The notes below the pieces were generated by a model. It was not told the DNA's origin. It saw only the letters and a list, made by a program, of their open reading frames with translations, and did not search any database. Source: Mesorhizobium sp. ORS 3359 (GTDB lineage: Bacteria > Pseudomonadota > Alphaproteobacteria > Rhizobiales > Rhizobiaceae). Taken from it: a DNA stretch of 64,000 bases. The position numbers and the translations under genes are program-made. The DNA lies in assembly GCA_000824845.1 (NCBI GenBank), contig CCNC01000197.1, forward strand, positions 1 through 64,000, in the 5' to 3' direction. This document shows positions 8,741 through 16,281 of the stretch, one piece after another (within the stretch, counting starts at the first letter, position 1; the number at the start of each line of letters is the position of its first letter).

Positions 8741-8824
8741 GGTTTCGTATCCTTTTCCGCGCACCCGTCATCGGGCGCGATGGCCCTTGATAGAGATGTG
8801 GCCCTTGCCGCCGGCTGACGATGA

Positions 8825-8843
8825 TTGACAGCGGTTTGACAGC
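8825..8843 (-). promoter_or_regulatory. Direct-repeat operator, OmpR/PhoB type
   Basis: On the minus strand GCTGTCAA-ACC-GCTGTCAA: two copies of an 8-mer, 11 bp apart, the spacing used by OmpR/PhoB-family regulators. It lies about 85 bp upstream of the acidic exported protein gene and just before the PepSY operon. A related repeat is at 14317-14336. Confidence 0.55.
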
Positions 8844-8849
8844 TTCCGC

Positions 8850-9194
8850 ATGCGACAGCTCCCTTCCATGAAAACCGTATCGATGAGCCTGGCAGCTCTG
8901 GGCGTGGCCGCGCTTGTGATGGCCTTGCCGTCGGCCGCCAGGGCACAGGATGACGACGATGATCATGATCGGGCGCGCGATCTCCATGAGCGGGGCGAAA
9001 TCGAGGGTCTTGCCGACATCATGGCCATCGTGCGCGCCAAGGCTCCCGGCGAGATTGTTTCGGTCGATCTCATTCGCGCCGAAGGCAAATGGATCTACCG
9101 GTTCCAGGTGGTCGCCGCCGACGGCAGGCGCCGGATCGTTGACGTCGATGCCGGCGCGGGTGGTGTCTTGGGTGATGAAGGCGGCCACAGATGA
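8850..9194 (+). CDS. PepSY-domain exported protein
   Basis: Protein of 114 residues with a signal peptide (VSMSLAALGVAALVMALP, cleavage near ARA-QD), an acidic DDDDDH stretch and one PepSY domain (about 50-105: DIMAIVRAKAPGEIVSVDL, then WIYRFQVVAADG and VDVDAG). PepSY proteins act in the periplasm and often accompany two-component systems or membrane flavin/heme reductases; here it is the first gene of an operon with both. Its stop overlaps the start of the response regulator (ATGA, 9191-9194). ATG 8868 is an equally possible start; neither has a clear ribosome site. Confidence 0.8.
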   Translation: MRQLPSMKTVSMSLAALGVAALVMALPSAARAQDDDDDHDRARDLHERGEIEGLADIMAIVRAKAPGEIVSVDLIRAEGKWIYRFQVVAADGRRRIVDVDAGAGGVLGDEGGHR

Positions 9195-9856
9195 AGATCC
9201 TCGTGGCTGAAGACGAACCGCGCATCGCGGCCGACATCGCGGCGGTCCTGAAGGCTTCGGGCATGGCCGTCGACATCGTGGACAATGGTGAAGCGGCCTG
9301 GTTTGCGGGCGATGTCGAGAACTACGACGCGGCGATTCTCGACCTCGGACTGCCGAAGCTCGATGGCCTCACGGTGCTGAAGCGCTGGCGCGCCAATGGC
9401 CGCCGCTTTCCCGTCCTCATCCTGACGGCGAGGGGGCTGTGGACGGAGCGCGTCGAAGGCATCAACGCCGGCGCCGACGACTATCTCCCGAAGCCTTTTG
9501 AAATGGAGGAACTGCTGGCGCGGCTGCGAGCCATCCTGCGCCGCTCAAGCGGGCAGGCCGCACCAGTGCTGAAATCAGGCCCTTTGCTGCTCGACACGCG
9601 CCAGATGCGCATCTCGCTTCGCGGCGTTCCGGTGGCGCTTTCGCCGCTCGAATATCGGCTTCTCGCGTTCCTGATGCATCATGCCGGCCGTGTGGTCGCG
9701 TCAACCGAGCTTGCCGAGCATCTGTACAGTTCCGACAACGAACGCGATCCCAACACGATCGAGGTCATCGTCGCGCGTCTGCGGCGCAAGCTTGGCAGCA
9801 AGATCATCGAGACGCGTCGCGGTTTCGGTTACTTTGTCCCCGACGGGCCGGATTGA
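9191..9856 (+). CDS. OmpR/PhoB-family response regulator
   Basis: DNA-binding response regulator of 221 residues: receiver domain (about 1-115) with acidic pocket EDE at 7-9, phospho-acceptor D51 in the ILDLGLP motif, T in LILTARG and the K of LPKPF. A winged helix follows (about 125-218: LSPLEYRLLAFLM, DPNTIEVIVARLRRKL, IETRRGFGYFV). It overlaps the PepSY gene by 4 bp and the kinase gene by 1 bp, so signal protein, regulator and kinase are co-translated. Likely targets are promoters carrying the GCTGNCA-N4-GCTGTCA repeats at 8825 and 14317, by position and by family-typical 11-bp spacing. Confidence 0.92.
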   Translation: MKILVAEDEPRIAADIAAVLKASGMAVDIVDNGEAAWFAGDVENYDAAILDLGLPKLDGLTVLKRWRANGRRFPVLILTARGLWTERVEGINAGADDYLPKPFEMEELLARLRAILRRSSGQAAPVLKSGPLLLDTRQMRISLRGVPVALSPLEYRLLAFLMHHAGRVVASTELAEHLYSSDNERDPNTIEVIVARLRRKLGSKIIETRRGFGYFVPDGPD

Positions 9857-11196
9857 TGCGCAATTCGATCCGTTTCAGGCTCTGGTCGGCTGCGGCGATA
9901 TCGATCGTCATCGCCCTTGCCATCGCCGGTGTCGGTCTTCGCTATCTGTTCGAACTGAACGTCGAGAGGCGTGTTGTCAGTGAACTGACGGACGATCTCA
10001 ACGAACTGATCGCCGCGACGAGCTTCACGGCCGATGGCCGTCTGTTAGTGGCGTCCACGCTGGCCGACCAACGCTTCTCCAATCCGCTGTCCGGCCACTA
10101 CTGGCAAGTGGAAGACCTGGCCACCCACAACCTCGTTCGATCGCGCTCACTGTGGGATGCGACGCTGGCCCTGCCCAAACAGGCAGGGAATGGCGAACTG
10201 CGGAAGGAAGAACTCAAGGGACCGGGCGGCGAACTCACCGTCGCCGTCATTCGCACGATCACCGACGCCGACGGGAGGGCATTTCGCGCGGTGGTGGCGG
10301 AAGATCATCGCAATGTGGAAGTTTCCGTCGGCGAGTATGTCCGTGACCTTGCGCCGGCCCTCATTGTGCTGGCCTCCGCCCTGATGGGAGCTTTCTTCAT
10401 CCAGATCACCGTCGGCCTGGCGCCGCTGGAAAGCCTGAGGATCGCCGTCAAGAACGTGATCGCGCAGCGGACGGCACGGTTGGACGTGGCCGCGCCGAGC
10501 GAAGTGCAGCCACTCGCCGACGAGATCAACCGTCTGCTCGACGCCCAGGAGAAAGCCCTCTCTCGGGCGCGCTCGCGCGCCACCGACCTTGCGCACGGCC
10601 TCAAGACGCCGCTGCAGGTTCTGTCCGCCGACATCCGGACCCTGCGCAAGAAAGGCGAGAGCGAGCTTGCCGACGAAATCGAGAAAAGCGCGAGCGCGAT
10701 TCGCCGTCATGTCGAGCGGGAGTTGGCACGCGCTCGTCTGGCGCCCGGCGTTTCCGGCGATGCCGCTTGCCTTGTCCGGGAGGTGGCGAGCGGCGTGGTC
10801 GCGGTCGTCAAGCGCACGCCGAGGGGCAAGCAGCTCTCATTCGTCATCGATGCCGCCGAGGATTTTATTGTGCCGGTCGACGAGGGGGACCTATCCGAGA
10901 TTCTCGGCAATCTGGTGGAGAACGCGACGCGTTTCGCGAGCTCCGTGGTTCGTGTGAGCGCATCGGCAGGCGCTGGCGAGGTGATCATCAAGGTCGTCGA
11001 TGATGGGCCGGGCATTCCCGAGGCCGCCCTGCACGCCGCTCTGGTGCGTGGCGTTCAGCTCGACAGCAAGGGCGGCGGCAACGGCCTCGGCCTGGCGATC
11101 GTTTCGGATATCGTCGAAGCCTATGGCGGCCGTCTCGAAATGGCCAATGCCAACTCCGGTCTGGCGGTGACCATCCACCTGCCACGGCATGGTTGA
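9856..11196 (+). CDS. Membrane sensor histidine kinase of the PepSY operon
   Basis: Sensor kinase of 446 residues: first membrane helix about 10-32, a periplasmic sensor region of roughly 130 residues, second helix about 168-190, a HAMP-like linker, then the dimerisation/phospho-acceptor region with histidine in ATDLAHGLKTPL. N box LGNLVENATRF, D box VVDDGPGIP and G box GGNGLGLAIV follow. The layout resembles PhoQ/FeuQ-type kinases that pair with OmpR-family partners and often with PepSY proteins. It converges on the flavin operon, whose last stop is 4 bp away. The signal is not known from sequence. Confidence 0.92.
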   Translation: MRNSIRFRLWSAAAISIVIALAIAGVGLRYLFELNVERRVVSELTDDLNELIAATSFTADGRLLVASTLADQRFSNPLSGHYWQVEDLATHNLVRSRSLWDATLALPKQAGNGELRKEELKGPGGELTVAVIRTITDADGRAFRAVVAEDHRNVEVSVGEYVRDLAPALIVLASALMGAFFIQITVGLAPLESLRIAVKNVIAQRTARLDVAAPSEVQPLADEINRLLDAQEKALSRARSRATDLAHGLKTPLQVLSADIRTLRKKGESELADEIEKSASAIRRHVERELARARLAPGVSGDAACLVREVASGVVAVVKRTPRGKQLSFVIDAAEDFIVPVDEGDLSEILGNLVENATRFASSVVRVSASAGAGEVIIKVVDDGPGIPEAALHAALVRGVQLDSKGGGNGLGLAIVSDIVEAYGGRLEMANANSGLAVTIHLPRHG

Positions 11197-11200
11197 GCGT

Positions 11201-12712
11201 TCAGGCGAATCCGGGGAAATAGTCGACTTTGATTCTGGAACGGCGAACCCCCATGGCCAGCAGCTTCCCGCGCAGCGCCTTGACCATGGTCTGCGGCCCA
11301 GAGATGTAGAAGGTGCGTTCGAGGTAGTCGGGCATGGTGAGGCGTACCAGGCGAGCGTCGATATAGCCCGGGTACTGCCCGCGCTCAGCACCCTTGGCTA
11401 CCGCATGAAACGTCTTTATTCCCAGTTCGCGTCTCGCCTGGCCAAGCACGTCTCGATAGGCGATGTCGTCTTGTCCCTCTGTGCCGTAAAGAACGACGAT
11501 GGGGCGCATCTCCTTGCGATCGACGAGATATTGCAGCATCGAACGGAACGGCGTGATGCCGATGCCGCCGGCCAGGAAAGCGATCTTGGTGTCCGGATCG
11601 GCTGGAAGCGTGAAATCGCCGGCCAGTTGCGACGCGTGGATCGTGGCGCCGGGTTTCATGCCGCCCAGCGCCTGCTTGAAAGCGCTCGACTGCGGATAGA
11701 ACTTGACGCCCAGCCGCACCGATTGCTCGGTAGGCGATGAGGCGACCGTGAAGTAGCGGCGGTTGCCGCGATTGTCGGAGCGCTCGAGGCCAAGTGTCCA
11801 TTCAAGGTACTGGCCCGCCTGGAAGGCGAGCTTTCGCTGCGACTTGAAGATGAAGTCGTAGCTGTCGACGGCAGTTTGCTCGATGCGTTCCAAAGTCAGC
11901 AAGAACCGGCCCTTCGGGCTCACGGCGTAGGCGAAGAGGTTACCCGCCAGGAGAGCGAGCTCGGGTGCGAAATAGAACGAGCCGATATGAATGTTGGGTG
12001 CGAACAGAAAGCCGACGATGGCGGCAAAGGCGATGCGCGGCCAGCGTGTCGTCGGAGCCGTCAGCGGCTCGGTCAACATCACGAAGGCGAAGAACAGCAG
12101 CGGCGACGAACTGAAGGTCTCCGCGAGAGCGGTGCCATATTGGGATGGGTCGCTGGTCGCCAGTATCGTCGCCAGCGCCACTGCGAGGAACGTGGCCACG
12201 AGATCGAGCCGGCGCAGCTTGCGCACCACAAGAGCGCCGCCCGCAAGCACCAGGGGGAAGAGCCAGATGTTGCCGCCCACCCACCATGTGGCGGGATGAT
12301 CGAGCAGGAGCGCTGTCAGCGCGACGCCAAGGGCGGCCGGATTGAACAGGTGCTTCCCCCCGACGGCCAGGATGTATTTCGACGAGATCGCCCAGACCGA
12401 CGCGAACGCCACGGCGCCGATGGCCTTGGCTTCGGTGGGGGCAATCGGATCGAGAATGAGCACCAGGATCAACGCGGTGATATAGACGGACTCGCCGTTG
12501 GCCGGAACCCCGAAGATGCGCGCAAAAACCTTGTTGGTGATCCAGCACGTGGCCAGCACCAGTGCGGTCGTGAAGGCCACCGCTGTTGGATCATGCGGTA
12601 CAAGCTTCAGGAAGCTGAAGAGGAAGGCGGCGATCAGCAGGGCCGCCAGGTAATAGAGCACCAGCCGGTACATTGTAAGGTGGTCGAGAAGACGGTCGAG
12701 GGTCTTGATCAT
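11201..12712 (-). CDS. RnfD/NqrB-like membrane domain fused to a ferredoxin-NADP reductase-type domain
   Basis: A 503-residue fusion. Residues 1-280 hold about eight to ten membrane helices with NqrB/RnfD-like features (KHLFNPAALG; MLTEPLTAPTTRWPR). Residues 285-503 form a flavodoxin reductase-like unit: FAD-binding RRYFTVASSP, NAD(P)-binding FLAGGIGITPFRSML, and YISGPQTMVKAL near the end. Such fusions can pass electrons from cytosolic NAD(P)H through FAD and membrane-bound flavin to an extracytoplasmic acceptor; the acceptor here is probably the FMN-binding protein at 13454. Start overlaps the apbE stop by 4 bp (12709-12712), so it is the last gene of a three-gene flavin operon. Substrate unknown. 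Confidence 0.85.
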   Translation of the reverse strand: MIKTLDRLLDHLTMYRLVLYYLAALLIAAFLFSFLKLVPHDPTAVAFTTALVLATCWITNKVFARIFGVPANGESVYITALILVLILDPIAPTEAKAIGAVAFASVWAISSKYILAVGGKHLFNPAALGVALTALLLDHPATWWVGGNIWLFPLVLAGGALVVRKLRRLDLVATFLAVALATILATSDPSQYGTALAETFSSSPLLFFAFVMLTEPLTAPTTRWPRIAFAAIVGFLFAPNIHIGSFYFAPELALLAGNLFAYAVSPKGRFLLTLERIEQTAVDSYDFIFKSQRKLAFQAGQYLEWTLGLERSDNRGNRRYFTVASSPTEQSVRLGVKFYPQSSAFKQALGGMKPGATIHASQLAGDFTLPADPDTKIAFLAGGIGITPFRSMLQYLVDRKEMRPIVVLYGTEGQDDIAYRDVLGQARRELGIKTFHAVAKGAERGQYPGYIDARLVRLTMPDYLERTFYISGPQTMVKALRGKLLAMGVRRSRIKVDYFPGFA

Positions 12713-13449
12713 GACTGGCAGAAGGCTCCGAAGCCGCTTGTCGGCGTGGCGCGGCGGTTGCTGTCGATGAGATATCCCTCGAGCCCCGGCGTCTGCTCGA
12801 TAAAGAGGATGCCGTCCCGGCCCATTGCAAAGGCGGCGGTGGCGAAGCGGTCCGCCTCGAGCACATCGGAGCCGATGACGGTTAGGCTGACGATGTCGCT
12901 GATAAGCTCATGAGCCGCGTGGGGATTATAGATGTGTTGCCCACGCGCATATGTGCCGGAAGTGGCCACGCCATGTCCATGAGGATAGACCACCTTGACG
13001 ATCTCGTCCGTGTGGAAGGGACTGCGGATGCCGACGCTCCAGTCTCGGCCGGAAGCATTCCTGCCGCAGGATTGGATGTCGCCGCCCGCCTCGATGAAGA
13101 AGTCCCCGACGTCCGCCTGGCGGACGATCTCGGCCGCGTTGCGGACAGCCCAGCCCTTGACGATGCCGGAAGGGTCGAGCGCGCCGTCGGGCCTGTGGAT
13201 ATCGAAATAGCCGGCGGTTTCCCTTCTGGTCTGCTCGGCGATGCGCATCACGTCGATCATCTGGCCGCTCCAGTCGCGGACCGGAATGTCGCCGCGGTTT
13301 ATGGCTGAGATCTCGCTGTCCGAGCGGTAGGTGCTGAAACGCCGGTCGACATCGTCGAAATAGTCGAAGACCCTCGCGACGAGGTCGCCGGCCGCGCCGC
13401 CAAGGTCGACGGTGATGGGCATGCCCATCATGATCCGCCTCTCGCGCAT
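12709..13449 (-). CDS. apbE: FAD:protein FMN transferase
   Basis: ApbE-family enzyme (246 aa): uses FAD and Mg2+ to attach FMN covalently to a threonine/serine of partner flavoproteins. Family marks are MMGMPITVDL, FSTYRSDSEISAIN, LDPSGIVKGWAV, FFIEAGGDI, GVATSGTYARG and LEADRFATAAFAMG. It is short for the family and has no signal peptide or lipobox, unlike many periplasmic ApbE proteins, so it should act in the cytoplasm. It lies 4 bp after the FMN-binding protein gene and overlaps the reductase gene by 4 bp. Likely substrates are T244 of the 13454 protein (DIISGAT) and possibly the RnfD/NqrB-like domain. Confidence 0.92.
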   Translation of the reverse strand: MRERRIMMGMPITVDLGGAAGDLVARVFDYFDDVDRRFSTYRSDSEISAINRGDIPVRDWSGQMIDVMRIAEQTRRETAGYFDIHRPDGALDPSGIVKGWAVRNAAEIVRQADVGDFFIEAGGDIQSCGRNASGRDWSVGIRSPFHTDEIVKVVYPHGHGVATSGTYARGQHIYNPHAAHELISDIVSLTVIGSDVLEADRFATAAFAMGRDGILFIEQTPGLEGYLIDSNRRATPTSGFGAFCQS

Positions 13450-13453
13450 GGGA

Positions 13454-14245
13454 TTACGATGACGCCTTCTTCAGGGCGCCGCCCAAGGATTGGATAAAGG
13501 CCTTGCTGGTCAGCGTGGCGCCCGAGATGATGTCGACATCGGCGCTTTGCGCGCTGATCGCCTCGTCGCGCAGCATGGGCAACGCCTGCCGGTTGATGCT
13601 GACCGAAGTGCGGCGGTCATTGGGATATTTCAGGACCTTGAGCGCCGTCAGGTGGCCGCCCTGCACGAGCGCCTGGATCTGGATGATGCCATAATAGGCG
13701 TCGGCCGCGGGGCCGGTGTAGACCCCGTCGGCGTAGCCATGAACCGCGAGCTTCATGCCGGTATGAATGACGCGCGCGGCCTGCGGATATGTGGGTCGCG
13801 GCTGCGGGATCGGGATATACACCGCAGGGGTAACCGCGAATGTCGGTGCATCCGGCGTGGGCGCGCTCGCGGCTGCCGGCGCAGGATCTTGTTTCGGTGG
13901 TGGAGCTACCGGCTTCGCGACCTGCGGCGGACTGACGATGACCGGCGCCGGCTTTGGAGCGATAGCGATCGACGCCGTTGTGTCCGCTTTGACGTCGACC
14001 GGCTTCAGTGGGGCCGGCTCCCGCGGCGCATCCTGGGAAATCTTGCGCTGGGACTTCGCCGGCGCCATGACCGGATCTGCCGACGCGGGTGGAGCGAACG
14101 ACTGCGAAGTGCCCTGCGTCGCGGCATCGGCGGTGCCATCCATATCGACCAGGTCGTTGGCCGGCGGTGTGCCTGCCTGATCCCAGACATAGGCGCCCGA
14201 CGAGGCGATCACGAAGAGCGATAGGGCGATCTGTTTCATAAGCAT
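13454..14245 (-). CDS. Exported FMN-binding protein with covalent-flavin motif
   Basis: Protein of 263 residues: an N-terminal signal/anchor (MKQIALSLFVIASSGAYVW), a long proline/alanine-rich linker (about 25-165) likely spanning the periplasm, and a C-terminal FMN_bind domain (about 170-263). The domain contains GYADGVYTG, a YYGIIQIQALVQGG strand pair and DIISGATLTS, the D-x-x-S/T-G-A-T motif that ApbE modifies; T244 is the predicted FMN-linked residue. First gene of the flavin operon. ATG 14245 and ATG 14239 are both possible starts. The phased repeat at 14317-14336 suggests control by the adjacent two-component system. Confidence 0.88.
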   Translation of the reverse strand: MLMKQIALSLFVIASSGAYVWDQAGTPPANDLVDMDGTADAATQGTSQSFAPPASADPVMAPAKSQRKISQDAPREPAPLKPVDVKADTTASIAIAPKPAPVIVSPPQVAKPVAPPPKQDPAPAAASAPTPDAPTFAVTPAVYIPIPQPRPTYPQAARVIHTGMKLAVHGYADGVYTGPAADAYYGIIQIQALVQGGHLTALKVLKYPNDRRTSVSINRQALPMLRDEAISAQSADVDIISGATLTSKAFIQSLGGALKKASS

Positions 14246-14316
14246 TGCATCCCGGCTTCAAGGCGCGCAACGGCCGGACCGTCGCATGCCTTCTCACCGC
14301 ACTATCTCACGAGTTA

Positions 14317-14336
14317 GCTGACAGCTGGCTGTCAGC
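14317..14336 (-). promoter_or_regulatory. Repeat operator upstream of the flavin operon
   Basis: On the minus strand GCTGACAG-CCA-GCTGTCAG-C: 11-bp-phased near-direct repeats that also form an 8-bp inverted repeat (GCTGACAG/CTGTCAGC, 4-bp spacer). It lies 72 bp upstream of the FMN-binding protein start. Shares GCTGNCA-N4-GCTGTCA with the repeat at 8825-8843. Confidence 0.55.
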
Positions 14337-14384
14337 GCGCCTTGGCCCGCGGAAAATGTCGCGCCGGCAAATCCGTGCAGCCGT

Positions 14385-14398
14385 TTGACTTGGATCAG
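14385..14398. promoter_or_regulatory. FixK/FNR-type site upstream of the VIT1-like gene
   Basis: TTGACTTGGATCAG, one mismatch from TTGA-N6-TCAA. Centre at -41.5 would place the start near 14433, 32 nt before the leader peptide ATG at 14465. Confidence 0.55.
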
Positions 14399-14464
14399 GG
14401 CATTTGCTCCGATCACCAAGCAATGAAGCTGCATTCCTGCGCTTTTCGAGATGGAGGCAATACA

Positions 14465-14500
14465 ATGGCAATATTCAACTGTTCATCGCCGCGATCATGA
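14465..14500 (+). CDS. Possible 11-residue leader peptide, overlapping the next start
   Basis: ATG at 14465 has a strong ribosome site (GGAGG, 7 nt upstream) and encodes MAIFNCSSPRS before TGA at 14498-14500. That stop overlaps the ATG of the VIT1-like gene (ATGA, 14497-14500). The VIT1-like ATG itself has no Shine-Dalgarno sequence, so translation is probably coupled through this tiny frame. Confidence 0.45.
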   Translation: MAIFNCSSPRS

Positions 14501-15192
14501 GCCGCCTTCACGCTGAAAATCACCTTGTGTCGCGCATAGGCTGGCTGCGGGCCGCCGTGCTCGGCGCCAATGACGGCATCGTTTCGACGGCCAGCCTGAT
14601 CATCGGGGTTGCAGCCGCCAACGCCACCACGGCCAGTGTCCTCGTGGCGGGTGTCGCCGGCCTTGTGGCCGGCGCCATGTCGATGGCCGCGGGCGAATAT
14701 GTATCCGTCAGTTCCCAGGCCGACACCGAGAAGGCGGATCTCGCCCGTGAGCGGGAGGAACTGGCCACCCAGCCGGAATTCGAGAGACAGGAGCTTGCGC
14801 AGATCTATATCGATCGGGGCGTGGAGCCTCGCCTGGCGTTGCAGGTGGCCGACCAGTTGATGGCCAAGGACGCTCTCAGCGCCCATGCCCGTGACGAGCT
14901 TGGCATTTCGGAGGCAACCGCCGCACGACCCATCCTGGCCGCGCTGGCTTCCGCGGCGGCGTTTTCAATCGGTGCGGTCATGCCTCTGGCGATGGTGCTG
15001 ATTTCGCCGCCCTCGAGACTTATTGCCGTTGTCTTGATTGCATCGTTGCTGTTCCTGGCGGTGCTGGGCGCAATCGGCGCGAGGGCCGGCGGCGCCAATA
15101 TGTGGAAGGCGACAGCTCGCGTCACCTTTTGGGGAGCGCTGGCGATGGCCCTGACGGCCGGCATTGGCGCGATGTTCGGTACGACGGGCTAA
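14497..15192 (+). CDS. VIT1/CCC1-family membrane protein (iron/manganese transporter type)
   Basis: Membrane protein of 231 residues with five likely helices. The N-terminal half has the VIT/CCC1 signature: GANDGIVSTASLIIGVAAA followed by AGLVAGAMSMAAGEYVSVSSQ. A charged cytoplasmic segment follows (AREREELATQPEFERQELAQ) with the glutamates expected for metal capture, then three helices in the C-terminal part. The family moves Fe2+ or Mn2+ out of the cytoplasm or into compartments; rhizobial and plant nodulin-21 members belong here. Low-oxygen control by the site at 14385 would fit handling of ferrous iron. The start depends on coupling to a small upstream frame. Confidence 0.85.
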   Translation: MSRLHAENHLVSRIGWLRAAVLGANDGIVSTASLIIGVAAANATTASVLVAGVAGLVAGAMSMAAGEYVSVSSQADTEKADLAREREELATQPEFERQELAQIYIDRGVEPRLALQVADQLMAKDALSAHARDELGISEATAARPILAALASAAAFSIGAVMPLAMVLISPPSRLIAVVLIASLLFLAVLGAIGARAGGANMWKATARVTFWGALAMALTAGIGAMFGTTG

Positions 15193-15215
15193 TTTAGGCC
15201 GGCGGGTTCACCGGG

Positions 15216-15229
15216 TTGATCGAGATCAA
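15216..15229. promoter_or_regulatory. Perfect anaerobox upstream of the DUF6455 gene
   Basis: TTGATCGAGATCAA, identical to the site before fnrN/hemN. Predicted start near 15264, giving a 17-nt leader to ATG 15281. Confidence 0.8.
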
Positions 15230-15280
15230 TGCCGCGCGCCGCCAAGATGGCAATGATTGTCGCCTGAGGAGTGTGCCGGC

Positions 15281-15541
15281 ATGAGCTTTCTCGATTATCT
15301 GATGGGCGTTGACGCCAGAACCGCCTTGATGGGACGCATGATGCAGAAAATGGGCGTCGACCGGCAGCTGCGGGTCGTGGCCGATCACGTCGCCGTCACC
15401 AATCGCGCCGTGGACCGGTGCCGCTCCTGCGGCCACCAGGATGAATGCGCGGCCTGGCTCGACGAAACCGAGCATGCGGATCATCCGCCGGCCTATTGCC
15501 GCAATGGCGACTTGATTGCGCGTTTGCAGTCTATCCGTTGA
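15281..15541 (+). CDS. DUF6455-type small cysteine-containing protein
   Basis: An 86-residue protein. The N-terminal half is helical (MSFLDYLMGVDARTALMGRM); the C-terminal half has RCRSCGHQDECAAWLDE and PAYCRNGDLI. Three to four cysteines (C-x2-C-x4-C ... C) and a conserved tryptophan are typical of the DUF6455 family, often seen in rhizobial low-oxygen regulons; the cysteines may bind metal or an iron-sulfur cluster, but no function is established. ATG 15281 has GAGGA about 10 nt upstream. The perfect anaerobox at 15216 predicts strong induction by FixK or FnrN. Confidence 0.8.
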   Translation: MSFLDYLMGVDARTALMGRMMQKMGVDRQLRVVADHVAVTNRAVDRCRSCGHQDECAAWLDETEHADHPPAYCRNGDLIARLQSIR

Positions 15542-15687
15542 TCGAGCGCCGACGCCGCGGCCTTGATGGGTGCCGCGGTGAGCCTCCCGGGCTACCCGGC
15601 CGAGAACAGGCGGCTTCGCCCGTATGACGAATACAGGTAGCGTTGGCGGCCGTCGGCGCCGGTGGGACTTCTGCAGTCGACAGGGAC

Positions 15688-16254
15688 GTGCACGAGGCAG
15701 GCAGTTTGGACAATCTGCATCTTCTGGAAGCATTTCTGCTTTTTGCTGCGCCGGGGCCAACCAATGCTCTTCTTGCGGCAGGCGCCGTCAAGCGGCAGAA
15801 CGCCACCACGCTGCTTGCCGCGCAGGCATGCGGATACGGGATCGCGGCAGCCTTCTGGCTTTCGCTGCGTTCCCTGGTGCCGCCTGCCACTGTTCAGATG
15901 GTTCAGCTGGTTGCCGCCGCGTGGCTGGTGATCCTTGGCTTTCGCCTGTTGGCGGCCAAGCGCGCCGAGGCAACGGAAAACGGCGGCGGCACCTCCATCC
16001 TGGCAACCACCGCCCTCAACCCGAAGGCGTTCATCTATTGCGTGGCCATCGTGCCGATGGACATCGAGGCGGCGGCGCTTGGCATCGCCTGGATGGCGCT
16101 GCTCGTGATCACGGCAGTGACCGGATCGATGTGGCTGCTGCTGGGCGGGCGGTTGAGCGGCGGCAAGACGATGGCGGACGCAATCGCCGGCGCGGCGCTG
16201 ATTGTCTTTGCGCTGCTGCTGGTTCGCCCCCTGATGCCCTTGTCCGCGATCTGA
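15688..16254 (+). CDS. LysE/RhtB-family exporter-like membrane protein
   Basis: About 188 residues and five to six membrane helices. LLEAFLLFAAPGPTNALLAA matches the first helix and GPTN motif of LysE/RhtB amino-acid exporters, followed by AACGYGIAAAFWLS-like and TTALNPKAFIYCVAIVP regions characteristic of the family. Substrate is not predictable. Start is uncertain: GTG 15688 (ACAGGGA upstream) or TTG 15706, which begins at the usual family N-terminus. It follows the DUF6455 gene by about 150 bp and converges on the CBS-domain gene. Confidence 0.75.
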   Translation: MHEAGSLDNLHLLEAFLLFAAPGPTNALLAAGAVKRQNATTLLAAQACGYGIAAAFWLSLRSLVPPATVQMVQLVAAAWLVILGFRLLAAKRAEATENGGGTSILATTALNPKAFIYCVAIVPMDIEAAALGIAWMALLVITAVTGSMWLLLGGRLSGGKTMADAIAGAALIVFALLLVRPLMPLSAI

Positions 16255-16281
16255 GTGCGTGCGCCGGAAGCGCGACGCGCT

